A stretch of DNA of 64,000 nt, from contig NZ_FOZX01000005.1 of the NCBI RefSeq assembly GCF_900116135.1, positions 243,745 through 307,744 of the forward strand, in the 5' to 3' direction. Of the stretch, positions 10,485-19,417 are shown one piece after another. The notes beneath the pieces were generated by a model, which made no database searches, was not told the DNA's origin, and saw nothing but the letters and a program-made list of their open reading frames with translations. The DNA is from Saccharopolyspora flava. Lineage in GTDB: Bacteria > Actinomycetota > Actinomycetes > Mycobacteriales > Pseudonocardiaceae. Every line of letters starts with the position of its first letter. The stretch's first letter is position 1. Made by a program: the position numbers and the translations under genes.

Positions 10485-11075
10485 TTGAGCACGGCAGCTC
10501 GTTTCCTGTGGGAGTTCGTCAAGTCCCCGACCACGACCGCGGCGGTGGGTCCGAGTTCGCGGGCGCTGGCCGAGCAGATGGTGGCCCCGATCCCGCTGAC
10601 CGGTGATCCGGTGGTGGTGGAGCTGGGGCCGGGCACGGGTGCGTTCACCGAGGTGATCCAGCGGCGGCTGGCGGGCCGGGGGACGCATCTGGCGGTGGAG
10701 CTCAACGAGTCCTGGGCGGCGGAGCTGGGCGGCCGGTTCCCGGGTGTGGAGTCGGTGTGCGCTGATGCCCGGCGTGTTCCGGAGCTGCTGGCCGAGCGCG
10801 GTCTGGGCAAGGCGGACGTGGTCGTCAGCGGCCTGCCGTGGGTGGCGCACGCCCCGGTCGCCGGGGTTGCGCTGGTGGAGCTGCTGGCCGGGGTGATGGC
10901 TCCGGACGGCGTGTTCACGCAGTTCGCCTACACCTGGACCCGCTGGGCCCCGCCGGCTCGCAGGCAGCACGCGGACCTGCGCGCCACGTTCGAGGAAACG
11001 GTCGTCTCCCGCACGGTCTGGCGCAACCTGCCCCCGGCGGTCGTCTACCTCGCCCGCCGCCCCCGCACGACCTGA
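10485..11075 (+). CDS. Class I SAM-dependent methyltransferase, phospholipid N-methyltransferase-like
   Basis: About 196 residues from a TTG start with GGGAG ten bases ahead. The N-terminus (FLWEFVKSPTTTAAVGPSSRALAEQM) and the SAM motif VELGPGTGAFTEVI are those of the PmtA/KsgA-like group that includes bacterial phosphatidylethanolamine N-methyltransferases. It follows the VWA gene by 23 bases and so may be co-transcribed. A short helical N-terminus could hold it at the membrane. The substrate is not certain; an rRNA adenine methyltransferase is less likely because it is short. Confidence 0.72.
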   Translation: MSTAARFLWEFVKSPTTTAAVGPSSRALAEQMVAPIPLTGDPVVVELGPGTGAFTEVIQRRLAGRGTHLAVELNESWAAELGGRFPGVESVCADARRVPELLAERGLGKADVVVSGLPWVAHAPVAGVALVELLAGVMAPDGVFTQFAYTWTRWAPPARRQHADLRATFEETVVSRTVWRNLPPAVVYLARRPRTT

Positions 11076-11088
11076 CCCGTCCTCCCCG

Positions 11089-11184
11089 GGTCAAAACCTG
11101 CGGTATTCGACCGGTCAAAACCTGCGGTTTTCGACCCGACAAATACCGGGGTTTTTGACCGGTCGAAAACCCCGGTATTTGCGG
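11089..11184. repeat. Four tandem 24-bp units in alternating orientation
   Basis: The intergenic region holds four abutting 24-base units: 11089-11112 and 11113-11136 in one orientation, 11137-11160 inverted, and 11161-11184 again forward. Units share GGTC(A/G)AAA..C..CGGT(A/T)TT. Units 3 and 4 together make a near-perfect 42-base palindrome centred on GACCGGTC (11157-11164). It could fold as a strong transcript end after the methyltransferase gene or be a protein-binding array. Confidence 0.75.
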
Positions 11185-11255
11185 ACGCGGAGAGTGACCG
11201 GGGGTGTGGGGAGTGAGCGGCGGCTGCGGGGTGGGGGTGGTGTTAGTTTGCGGGG

Positions 11256-11975
11256 ATGCCTGGTGATGCCGTGGTGTCGGGGCTCGACGAGTTACCGCTG
11301 CTGGTGGAGTTGGGGACGGCGCTGCTGTTCTCCAGCCTGATCGGGCTGGAGCGGGAGGTTCGGGCCAAGAGCGCCGGGTTGCGCACGCACGCGCTGGTGG
11401 GCGTGGGTGCGGCGCTGTTCATGCTGGTGTCGAAGTACGCCTTCGGTGATCTGCTGGTGTTCGACCGGGTGTCGCTGGACCCGTCGCGGGTGGCGGCACA
11501 GATCGTGTCCGGGATCGGGTTCATCGGCGGTGGCCTGATCTTCGTGCGCCGCGATGCCGTGCGGGGCCTGACCACGGCGGCGTCGGTGTGGCTGGTGGCC
11601 GCGGTGGGGATGGCCTGCGGTGGCGGTCTGGTGGTGCTGGCGGCGGCGACGACCGCGGTGCACTTCCTGGTGGCGATCGGGTTCCCGTACCTGCTGCGGG
11701 TGGGGCGTCCGGCGTTGCGGGAGCCGCAGGTGGTGCGGGTGGGCTACCTGGACGGTTTCGGGGTGCTGCGCAGCGTGCTGACGATGTGCACCTCGCGCGG
11801 GTGGGCGCTGCTGGACCTGCAGGTCGAGCGGGAGGATTCCGACGACGAGCAGCGCACGGCGGTGGTGGCGCTGCGGTTGCGGGGGAAGGTGCCGGTGGCG
11901 GCGCTGGTGGAGGAGATCAGCGCGCTGCCGGGGGTGCTGCACGCGGCGGCCGGGGAGGCCGAGGCCGGGTTCTAG
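11256..11975 (+). CDS. MgtC/SapB family membrane protein
   Basis: A 239-residue protein. The N-terminal part has four to five membrane segments with family motifs GLEREVRAKSAGLRTHALV (about 29-47) and AAQIVSGIGFIGGGLI; the C-terminal 80 residues look like the soluble ACT-like domain. Relatives affect magnesium homeostasis and, in pathogens, modulate F1Fo ATPase. It starts at an ATG downstream of the 24-bp repeat array and seems to be transcribed alone, ending opposite the thioredoxin gene. Confidence 0.88.
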   Translation: MPGDAVVSGLDELPLLVELGTALLFSSLIGLEREVRAKSAGLRTHALVGVGAALFMLVSKYAFGDLLVFDRVSLDPSRVAAQIVSGIGFIGGGLIFVRRDAVRGLTTAASVWLVAAVGMACGGGLVVLAAATTAVHFLVAIGFPYLLRVGRPALREPQVVRVGYLDGFGVLRSVLTMCTSRGWALLDLQVEREDSDDEQRTAVVALRLRGKVPVAALVEEISALPGVLHAAAGEAEAGF

Positions 11976-12021
11976 CGCCGGGGTGCCCGGGCCGGGAGGG
12001 CCCGGGCACCACCGGGGACGC

Positions 12022-12384
12022 TCACTGCTGCTGTTCGGCGGCGTCCTTCTTGACCTGCTCCATGTCGAGGTCGCGGGCCTGGCCGACGAGGTCTTCGAAG
12101 ACGTTCTCGGGCAGGGCGCCGGGCTGCTGGAAGACCAGGACCTTGTCGCGGATGATCGCCAGCGTCGGGATCGACTGGACCTCGAAGGCGGCGGCGAGCT
12201 CCGGCTGGGCCTCGGTGTCGACCTTGGCGAAGACGATGTCGTCGTGGTTCTCCGAGCCCTTCTCGAAGACCGGCGCGAATTGCTTGCAGGGGCCGCACCA
12301 GTCGGCCCAGAAGTCGATGATGACGAACTTGTCGTCGCCGACGACCTCGTCGAAGTTGTCCTTGGTCAGTTCGACCGTGGCCAT
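12022..12384 (-). CDS. trxA: Thioredoxin
   Basis: A 120-residue cytoplasmic thiol-disulphide protein with the WCGPC active site (C30, C33) and the SIPT cis-proline loop. The C-terminus has an extra charged and Gln-rich tail (DLDMEQVKKDAAEQQQ). The ATG at 12384 has GAGGGA seven to twelve bases ahead; the frame stays open 22 codons upstream but without support. It is divergent from fabG, and the shared upstream region has a 36-base palindrome. Confidence 0.93.
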   Translation of the reverse strand: MATVELTKDNFDEVVGDDKFVIIDFWADWCGPCKQFAPVFEKGSENHDDIVFAKVDTEAQPELAAAFEVQSIPTLAIIRDKVLVFQQPGALPENVFEDLVGQARDLDMEQVKKDAAEQQQ

Positions 12385-12471
12385 GTGGGATCCCTCTTCG
12401 CAGACGGTTGGGGGCAGGTCCTCGGGCAACGCAGGGGTTCGACCGCGCATTCCCGCAGGTGGATGTCGCTT

Positions 12472-12507
12472 GCACCACGCTCGTGGTGATCACCTCGAGC
12501 GTGGTGC
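12472..12507. promoter_or_regulatory. 36-bp near-perfect palindrome between trxA and fabG
   Basis: Arms GCACCACGCTCG and CGAGCGTGGTGC flank a central GGTGATCACC; only one complementary position pair, next to the centre, breaks the symmetry. It lies 88 bases upstream of the trxA start and 172 bases before fabG. No T-run follows, so an operator is as likely as a terminator. Confidence 0.5.
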
Positions 12508-12624
12508 GCCACCGTACTTGCCGCGGGGCGGGTTCGCCACGAACGGGGTGCGCCGGTGTGTAGGCGCGCCACGAGTTTGGGGCGCTTTTTGTGTCAGGAG
12601 TCGATGAGCGCTGCGGTGCGCTGA

Positions 12625-13383
<759 letters not shown>

Positions 13384-13474
13384 CGGTTTCGGTGGAGCTC
13401 CGGCACGCCGCGGGTGCCGGTCGTCGCGGCGCGGTGGTGTTCGCGGCGGGTGAATTTCTGGGAAGGACTTTTTC

Positions 13475-14242
13475 GTGAGCGGATTGCTCGAAGGCAAGCG
13501 CATCCTGGTGACCGGTGTGATCACCGATGCTTCGATCGCGTTCCACGCGGCCAAGGTGGCCCAGGAGCAGGGCGCGGAGGTCGTGCTGACCGGGTTCGGC
13601 CGGTTGAGCCTGGTGGAGCGGATCGCCACCCGGTTGCCGAAGCCGGCGCCGGTGCTGGAGCTGGACGTGACCAACGCCGAGCACCTGGAGACGCTGCCGG
13701 AGCGGGTGCGCGAGCACGTCGGTGGTCTGGACGGGGTGCTGCACTCGATCGGCTACGCGCCGGCGTCGTGCCTGGGCGGGGATTTCCTGGAGGCGCCGTG
13801 GGAGGACGTGTCCACGGCGGTGGAGATCTCGGCGTACTCGCTGAAGTCGTTGAGCACGGCGACGCTGCCGCTGCTGAGCGAGGGCTCGTCGATCGTGGGG
13901 ATGGACTTCGACGCGCGGGTGGCGTGGCCGGCCTACGACTGGATGGGTGTGGCGAAGGCGGCGCTGGAGTCGACGTCGCGGTACCTGGCGCGGGAGCTGG
14001 GGCCGAAGGGCGTGCGGGTGAACCTGGTGTCGGCGGGTCCGGTGCGGACGATGGCGGCCAAGTCGATCCCGGGTTTCTCGGAGCTGGAGGCGGGCTGGGG
14101 TGACCGGGCTCCGCTGGGCTGGGACGTCAACGACCCGACTCCGGTGGCGAAGTCGATCTGCGCGGTGCTGTCGGACTGGCTGCCCGCGACGACCGGTTCG
14201 ATGATCATGGTCGACGGCGGGGTGCACTCGCTGGGGATCTGA
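13475..14242 (+). CDS. inhA: Enoyl-ACP reductase, InhA/FabI type
   Basis: A 255-residue NADH-dependent reductase doing the last step of the elongation cycle. It has the divergent SDR layout of InhA: Ser91 in HSIGYAP (equivalent to InhA Ser94), MDFD with Phe145, and the catalytic pair Tyr154 and Lys161 (YDWMGVAK). The sequence after the active site ([14 protein letters not shown]) is the substrate loop. A GTG start follows GGAAGGA. A terminator hairpin follows, so fabG-inhA is probably a unit separate from hemH. In a host without mycolic acids it would serve ordinary fatty acid synthesis. Confidence 0.92.
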   Translation: MSGLLEGKRILVTGVITDASIAFHAAKVAQEQGAEVVLTGFGRLSLVERIATRLPKPAPVLELDVTNAEHLETLPERVREHVGGLDGVLHSIGYAPASCLGGDFLEAPWEDVSTAVEISAYSLKSLSTATLPLLSEGSSIVGMDFDARVAWPAYDWMGVAKAALESTSRYLARELGPKGVRVNLVSAGPVRTMAAKSIPGFSELEAGWGDRAPLGWDVNDPTPVAKSICAVLSDWLPATTGSMIMVDGGVHSLGI

Positions 14243-14256
14243 TGGTCGGTGCTGTG

Positions 14257-14291
14257 CGAGGGCGGGGTTCCCATCGGGAGCCCCGCCCTCG
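14257..14291 (+). terminator. Hairpin after inhA
   Basis: A 16-pair stem (14257-14272 with 14276-14291) containing one G-T pair and a three-base loop, without a long T-run. It ends the fabG-inhA unit 15 bases after the stop. Confidence 0.75.
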
Positions 14292-14371
14292 TCGCGTGCG
14301 GAGGATTCCGTGGTTCACATCGGGTGCGCCCCGGTTGCGCGGGGGTGTTCGCGCGGCGCGATGATGGGGCG

Positions 14372-15388
14372 GTGAGCTTCGACGCGTTGTTGTTCCTGTC
14401 GTTCGGGGGGCCGGAGGGCCCGGAGGAAGTGCGGCCGTTCCTGGAGAACGTGACCCGGGGTCGGGGTGTGCCGCCGGAGCGTCTGGACGAGGTGGCCGAG
14501 CACTACCTGCACTTCGGCGGGGTGTCGCCGATCAACCGGCTGAACCAGGACATCATGGCCGCGCTGCGGTCCGAACTGGACGCGCAGGGGCGGGATCTGC
14601 CGGTGTACTTCGGCAACCGCAACTGGCATCCGATGGTGGAGGACACCGTGGCGCGGATGAGCGCCGACGGGGTGCGGCGGGCGCTGGTGTTCGCGACGTC
14701 GGCGTGGGGCGGTTATTCGGGCTGCAAGCAGTACCACGAGGACATCGCGCGGGCGCGCGAGTCGGTGGGCGAGGGGGCGCCGGAGCTGGTGAAGCTGCGG
14801 CAGTTCTTCGACCACCCGCTGTTCGTGGAGGCCAACGCCGACGCGGTGCGGGCGGCGTTCGAGCGGCTGGGGGAGCGGGCCGGGCAGGCGCGGCTGGTGT
14901 TCACCGCGCACTCGATCCCGCTGCGCGCGGAGGAGCCGGTGGGCCCGGACGGGCGGGGTCAGTGGTACTCGCGGCAGGTGGCCGAGGCGGCGCGGCTGGT
15001 GGCCGAGCAGGTGGGTGCGGAGACCTACGACGTGGTGTGGCAGTCGCGGTCGGGGCCGCCGCAGGTGCCGTGGCTGGAGCCCGACATCGTCGATCACATC
15101 GAGGACTTGCACGCCAAGGGCGTGGATTCGGTGGTGGTGAGCCCGATCGGGTTCGTCTCCGATCACCTGGAGGTGATCTGGGACCTGGACAACGAGGCGG
15201 CCGAGGCGGCGCAGGAGCGGGGGATGGGTTTCGCCCGGGCCGCCACCGCGGGCACGGATCCGCGGTTCGCGCGGATGATCGTGGAGCTCATCGCCGAGCA
15301 CACCGACGGTGCGCCGGTGCGCAAGCTCTCGGAGTTCCCGGCGGCCGGGTCGACGGCCAACGGTGAGCCCTGCGCTCCCGGCTGCTGA
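14372..15388 (+). CDS. hemH: Ferrochelatase (coproporphyrin III ferrochelatase type)
   Basis: A 338-residue enzyme inserting iron into coproporphyrin III (actinobacteria) in haem synthesis. Seen: [11 protein letters not shown] at the N-terminus, the catalytic His in [24 protein letters not shown], and [18 protein letters not shown] Cys in YSGCKQY and a C-terminal CAPGC resemble the cysteines that hold a [2Fe-2S] cluster in actinobacterial ferrochelatases, though I could match only part of that set. The start is a GTG; no better site upstream. Order fabG-inhA-hemH is conserved with mycobacteria. Confidence 0.92.
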   Translation: MSFDALLFLSFGGPEGPEEVRPFLENVTRGRGVPPERLDEVAEHYLHFGGVSPINRLNQDIMAALRSELDAQGRDLPVYFGNRNWHPMVEDTVARMSADGVRRALVFATSAWGGYSGCKQYHEDIARARESVGEGAPELVKLRQFFDHPLFVEANADAVRAAFERLGERAGQARLVFTAHSIPLRAEEPVGPDGRGQWYSRQVAEAARLVAEQVGAETYDVVWQSRSGPPQVPWLEPDIVDHIEDLHAKGVDSVVVSPIGFVSDHLEVIWDLDNEAAEAAQERGMGFARAATAGTDPRFARMIVELIAEHTDGAPVRKLSEFPAAGSTANGEPCAPGC

Positions 15389-15404
15389 CGACCCTGTCGA
15401 CGAA

Positions 15405-15439
15405 GAGGGCGGCCACCCCGCGATGGGGTGGCCGCCCTC
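15405..15439. terminator. Bidirectional terminator between hemH and the convergent gene
   Basis: A perfect 15-base-pair stem (15405-15419 with 15425-15439) and a five-base loop, located between two convergent stop codons. Confidence 0.85.
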
Positions 15440-15455
15440 GTGGCGTTTCAGGGGG

Positions 15456-16250
15456 TCAGGACTGGGTGGTCTGGTCGGCCAGGACGCGGACCATCTCGGC
15501 GACGCAGGCGCGGCGGGCGGCGCGCACCGAGTCGAACAGCGGGCGCAGCGCGTCGGTGCGGGCGCGGATGGCCGAGGCCGACAGGGCGCCGCCGGGGGAG
15601 TCCTCGGTGGCCACCCACAGGATGGCCTCGACCTCGGTGGCGCGCTGCAGGATCCGCAGGGTGCGCTGGGGGATGGTCTCCGGCCAGTCGGGGGCGGGTT
15701 TGGCGGCGATGGTGCGGGCGATCTCCTCGCGCACGCCGGGGCGCTGCTTGGCCACGCCGAGGTCGATGAGGGCGGTGGCGGCTTCGCGCATGGCCGAGGA
15801 CATGCCGTGCTCGGCTTCGCCGATGGGCAGGTGCTCGGCGGGCGGGAGGTCGGCGGTGGCGTGCACGGTCCAGCGCAGGATGCCTTCGGCGATGCGTTCG
15901 GGGACCAGGCCCAGTCCGGCTTCGGGCAGCACCGCGGCTTCACCGGCGCGCATGGCCTGCTTGGACAGCGTGCTGGCGCCGTCGAGTCCGCGGGCGTCGC
16001 CGGGCACCGGCAGCGCCAGTTGGCCGGTGGAGGCCCCGGCTCTGCGCAGGGCGGCGAGCAGCAGGGCGGGGCCGGCGGGGGTGTCGTCGGGGCCGGGCAG
16101 GTCCAGGCGCGCGGCGAGTTCGTCGTCGGCGGCGCGGAACTCCTGCACCTCGGCCCAGGTCTGCAGGGCATCGAGCACGTCGTCCGAGGCGGCCGCGCCG
16201 TGCAGCCAGGCGGACGACCAGACAACCAGAGTGGCGCTTGGGCATGGCAC
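15456..16250 (-). CDS. Conserved actinobacterial hypothetical protein (Rv1486c position)
   Basis: A protein of about 264 residues, rich in Ala and Leu, probably helical and soluble. I do not recognise a domain. It lies on the opposite strand between hemH and the DUF3097 gene; M. tuberculosis has a conserved hypothetical gene (Rv1486c) on the opposite strand in the same place. The start is not clear: the GTG at 16250 (VPCPSATLVVWSSAWLHG) is taken because the predicted fold begins there, and a longer frame upstream has Arg/Ser-rich low-quality sequence. Confidence 0.75.
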   Translation of the reverse strand: MPCPSATLVVWSSAWLHGAAASDDVLDALQTWAEVQEFRAADDELAARLDLPGPDDTPAGPALLLAALRRAGASTGQLALPVPGDARGLDGASTLSKQAMRAGEAAVLPEAGLGLVPERIAEGILRWTVHATADLPPAEHLPIGEAEHGMSSAMREAATALIDLGVAKQRPGVREEIARTIAAKPAPDWPETIPQRTLRILQRATEVEAILWVATEDSPGGALSASAIRARTDALRPLFDSVRAARRACVAEMVRVLADQTTQS

Positions 16251-16380
16251 GTCGGTAGAGGGTACGGATCGAAAACCCTTGCCGCGTCCCGGGGGAGGCG
16301 CGGTGTGACTCCGCCCATGGCGGTGTTGTCGCGGCGTGGCGGCACCACCCGGGGCCACGATCGGATTAGCGTGTGCGCTC

Positions 16381-17187
16381 GTGCGGTCGGTTGAGTACGG
16401 ACGGGACGTCCTGGCGGGTTCGCGGCGCAAGAAGGTGCCGGAGGTGCCCGCGGAACCGGGGTTGGTCGTGGAGGACGCGGCCAGCGGTTTCTGCGGTGCG
16501 GTGCTGCGGGTGGACAAGGGCAACGTGGTGCTGGAGGACCGGCACGGCAAGCAGCGGTTGTTCCCGATGCGCCCGGCGGCGTTCCTGTTCGAGGGCAAGC
16601 CCGCGACGCTGGTCGCGGTGCCGGCGAAGGCTCCTGCGGCGGCGAAGCGGTCGGCGTCGGGGTCGGTGAAGGTGGAGGGTCTGCGGGCCCGCACCGCCCG
16701 GGGCAGCCGGATCTGGGTCGAGGGCATCCACGACGCGGAGCTGGTGGAGCGGATCTGGGGTCACGACCTGCGCGTGGAGGGCGTGGTGGTGGAGCCGCTG
16801 CACGGCGTCGACGACCTGCCGGGGTTGCTGGCGGAGTTCGGGCCGGAGCCGGGCCGCCGGGTGGGGGTGCTGGTGGATCACCTGGTGGCCGGCAGCAAGG
16901 AGTCGCGTCTGGTGGAGGGCATCACCGACGAGCACGTGATGATCACCGGGCATCCGTTCGTCGACATCTGGGAGGCGGTCAAGCCGTCGGCGGTGGGCAT
17001 CCGGCAGTGGCCTTCGGTGCCGCGCGGTGAGGACTGGAAGACCGGGGTGTGCTCCCGGCTGGGCTGGGGTGAGCCGGCCGAGGGGTGGCGGCGCGTGCTG
17101 GCCGGGGCGAGCGGGTTCCGGGACGTGGAGACGCCGCTTTTGACGGCGGTGGAGCAGCTGATCGACTTCGTCACCGCTGACGGGTGA
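16381..17187 (+). CDS. DUF3097 family protein
   Basis: A 268-residue protein. It matches the actinobacterial DUF3097 family: N-terminal YGRDVLAG, a central WVEGIHDAELVERIWGHDLRVEGVVVEPLHG and ITGHPFVDIWEAVKP. The middle part has TOPRIM-like acidic motifs (WVEGIHD and VLVDHLV), so a nucleic acid or nucleotide-related role is conceivable, but no function is established. GTG start at 16381; a longer frame exists upstream but the family begins here. It is divergent from the preceding hypothetical gene. Confidence 0.8.
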   Translation: MRSVEYGRDVLAGSRRKKVPEVPAEPGLVVEDAASGFCGAVLRVDKGNVVLEDRHGKQRLFPMRPAAFLFEGKPATLVAVPAKAPAAAKRSASGSVKVEGLRARTARGSRIWVEGIHDAELVERIWGHDLRVEGVVVEPLHGVDDLPGLLAEFGPEPGRRVGVLVDHLVAGSKESRLVEGITDEHVMITGHPFVDIWEAVKPSAVGIRQWPSVPRGEDWKTGVCSRLGWGEPAEGWRRVLAGASGFRDVETPLLTAVEQLIDFVTADG

Positions 17188-17259
17188 GATCGGATCACGC
17201 CTTGATCACGCGCCGCGAAATGCCGGTGCGACCTGGCACGTCCGTGCCACGATGGGGAT

Positions 17260-17688
17260 ATGACTCCTGCGCTGCTGTGGCTGATCGCCGGGGTGCTGCT
17301 GGTCGGCGCTGAAGCCCTGTCCGGGGACTTCGTGCTGGTCATGCTGGGCGCCGCGGCTCTGGGGGCCGCGGGGAGTTCGGCGCTGGGCATGCCGTTGGGC
17401 GTGGACGTGGCGGTGTTCGCGGTGCTCGCGCTGGGGTTGGTGGTGCTGGCGCGTCCGGCGATCAAGCGGCGGATGAGCCGAGCCGAGCTCAAGACGAACG
17501 CGGACGCGTTGGTCGGCAAGCACGCCCAGGTCGAGTCCACAGTGGATGCGCAGGGTGGTCGGGTCCGCATCGACGGCCAGGTGTGGTCGGCGCGGGCCCT
17601 GGACGAGACCCAGGTTATCGAGGTCGGTCGCACGGTCACCGTCATGGAGATCGCGGGCGCCACGGCAGTGGTGTGGGCCGAACCGTGA
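17260..17688 (+). CDS. NfeD-like membrane protein
   Basis: A 142-residue protein with two to three N-terminal hydrophobic segments (about 4-70) and a C-terminal OB-fold of about 60 residues (ALVGKHAQVESTV to VMEIAGATAVVW), the short NfeD form. Short NfeD proteins are nearly always beside a stomatin/SPFH gene and are thought to act with it in membrane quality control; here the SPFH gene begins 15 bases downstream. Equivalent of Rv1487. Confidence 0.88.
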   Translation: MTPALLWLIAGVLLVGAEALSGDFVLVMLGAAALGAAGSSALGMPLGVDVAVFAVLALGLVVLARPAIKRRMSRAELKTNADALVGKHAQVESTVDAQGGRVRIDGQVWSARALDETQVIEVGRTVTVMEIAGATAVVWAEP

Positions 17689-17702
17689 GGAGATGAGGCT
17701 TT

Positions 17703-18839
17703 GTGGGGATGGCCGAACTGATCGTGCTGGTGGTCGTGGTGCTGCTGGTGCTCATCGTCGTGGTCAAGGCCGTGATGGTGGTGCCGCAGGCGCAGTCGGC
17801 GGTGATCGAGCGGCTGGGCCGGTTCCGGACGGTGGCGCAGCCGGGGTTGAACCTGCTGGTGCCGTTCTTCGACCGGGTGCGGGCGCGCATCGACCTGCGG
17901 GAGCAGGTCGTGTCGTTCCCGCCGCAGCCGGTGATCACCCAGGACAACCTGACCGTGTCGATCGACACGGTGGTGTACTTCCAGGTCACCGATGCGCGGG
18001 CGGCGGTCTACGAGATCTCCAACTACATCGTGGCCGTGGAGCAGCTGACGACCACGACGCTGCGCAACGTGGTGGGCGCGATGAGCCTGGAGGAGACGCT
18101 GACCTCCCGCGACGCGATCAACACGCAGTTGCGCGGGGTGCTCGACACCGAGACCGGGCGGTGGGGCATCCGGGTGGCGCGGGTGGAGCTCAAGGCGATC
18201 GACCCGCCGCCGTCGATCAAGGACTCGATGGAGAAGCAGATGCGCGCCGACCGGGAGAAGCGCGCGATGATCCTCAACGCCGAGGGCACCCGGGAGTCGG
18301 CGATCAAGACCGCCGAGGGGCAGAAGCAGTCGGCGATCCTGGCGGCCGAGGGTGAAAAGCAGGCCGCGATCCTGGCCGCCGAGGCCGACCGGCAGTCCAG
18401 CATCCTGCGCGCGCAGGGTGATCGGGCCAGCCAGTACCTGAAGTCGCAGGGTCAGGCCAAGGCGATCGAGAAGGTCTTCGCGGCGGTCAAGCGGTCCAAG
18501 CCGACTCCGGAGCTGCTGGCCTACCAGTACCTGCAGACGTTGCCGGAGATGGCTCAGGGCGACGCGAACAAGGTGTGGATGGTGCCCAGCGACTTCGGCA
18601 AGTCGCTGGAGGGCTTCGCGCGGATGCTCGGCGCCCAGGGCGAGGACGGGGTGTTCCGCTACGAGCCGCCGCAGGAGCACACCGACGCCCCGCCGGCCGA
18701 GGACGTCGAGGAGTCGGTGCAGTCCTGGTTCGACACCTCCACCAACCCGGAGGTCGCCGAAGCGGTGCGCGCCGCGGAAGCGGTGGCCCGCAAGGAGGTT
18801 CCGCCCGCCAACGTGTCCCAGCCGCCGGAACAGGGCTGA
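17703..18839 (+). CDS. SPFH/Band 7 (stomatin-like) membrane protein
   Basis: A 378-residue protein: one N-terminal membrane segment (about 6-26), then the Band 7 domain (VPQAQSAVIERLGRF to about 200), an Ala/Glu/Arg coiled coil with repeats (AILAAEGEKQAAILAAEADRQ) and an acidic tail. The family forms large ring-like oligomers in membrane microdomains and often restrains proteases. It pairs with NfeD upstream (equivalent of Rv1488). The start is GTG at 17703 or ATG at 17709; a hairpin terminator follows. Confidence 0.9.
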   Translation: MGMAELIVLVVVVLLVLIVVVKAVMVVPQAQSAVIERLGRFRTVAQPGLNLLVPFFDRVRARIDLREQVVSFPPQPVITQDNLTVSIDTVVYFQVTDARAAVYEISNYIVAVEQLTTTTLRNVVGAMSLEETLTSRDAINTQLRGVLDTETGRWGIRVARVELKAIDPPPSIKDSMEKQMRADREKRAMILNAEGTRESAIKTAEGQKQSAILAAEGEKQAAILAAEADRQSSILRAQGDRASQYLKSQGQAKAIEKVFAAVKRSKPTPELLAYQYLQTLPEMAQGDANKVWMVPSDFGKSLEGFARMLGAQGEDGVFRYEPPQEHTDAPPAEDVEESVQSWFDTSTNPEVAEAVRAAEAVARKEVPPANVSQPPEQG

Positions 18840-18860
18840 GCTCGACAGCAGTGCGAGTGC

Positions 18861-18902
18861 GACTGCGTCCCGGTGCCGGTCATCCGGCGCCGGGACGCAG
18901 TC
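18861..18902. terminator. Hairpin after the SPFH gene
   Basis: A 19-base-pair stem with one G-T pair (18861-18879 with 18884-18902) and a four-base loop. It overlaps the end of the convergent PAS pseudogene. Confidence 0.8.
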
Positions 18903-19324
18903 GTTGGGCGGGGAGTTCCAGGGGTGTGAAGGGCTGGGCGTCGTCGCGGGCGGCGGTGTAGGTGGCCGCGGCGCCGAGGGCGTGGCCGTAGGGGTCGCGC
19001 AGGACGCTGAACATGCCGGGGAAGACCCGGATTCGGCCGTCGTGGCAGGTCACGGGCAGGTGGATGGCGGTGCCCTCCAGGCCTGACTCACCGGTGTCCA
19101 TGGCCCGGTGGAAGCCGTCCCAGTGGGCCTGCCGGTAGTCGCCGGGCACGATGAGGTCGAGGCTGGCGCCGAGGGCTTCGGCGCGGGGGTGGCCGAAGAG
19201 CCCTTCGGCAGCGTCGTTGAGAAGGACGATGGTGCCGCTGCGGTCGGCGACGATGACGGCCGAGGCGTGTTCGTTCCTGGGCCGATGATGCGGCCGGTCG
19301 AATCCGAGCGCTCTTCGACAACAC
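18880..19324 (-). pseudogene. PAS-domain protein, broken by a frameshift
   Basis: The start GTG at 19324 has AAAGGGG just ahead and opens one frame (MLSKSARIRPAASSAQ), but the PAS domain (HASAVIVADRSGTIVLLND, then LDLIVPGDYRQAHWDGFHRAM to AAATYTAAR) is in another frame that has no ATG, GTG or TTG start before it. Dropping one A of the GGAA run (19274-19275 on the plus strand) joins them and reads AQDEHASAVIVADRSG, a typical entry into this PAS family. I infer a single-base insertion, either a real mutation or a sequencing error. The intact protein would be a stand-alone PAS sensor of about 147 residues. Confidence 0.72.
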
Positions 19325-19350
19325 CCCTTTCAGTTAACAGCCTTTGTGAT

Positions 19351-19376
19351 TTCAGTGCACGCCGAAATCAATGCTC
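19351..19376. promoter_or_regulatory. Second copy of the TTCAGTG/GAAATCAATGCTC element
   Basis: Twenty fixed bases identical to 7196-7221 with the same six-base gap. Here it is also an inverted repeat (TGATTTC, ten bases, GAAATCA; 19348-19371). It lies 27 bases upstream of the start of the PAS pseudogene on the minus strand. Confidence 0.4.
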
Positions 19377-19417
19377 CACATCGCACCTCCGCACACCACG
19401 TCACCGAAGAACCGGCT

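Noticed and set aside
11089-11184. CRISPR-like array
   Set aside because: The 24-base units abut without spacers and change orientation.
19290-19320. Possible tRNA T-arm (GGTCGAATCC)
   Set aside because: No acceptor stem, anticodon arm or D arm could be folded around it.
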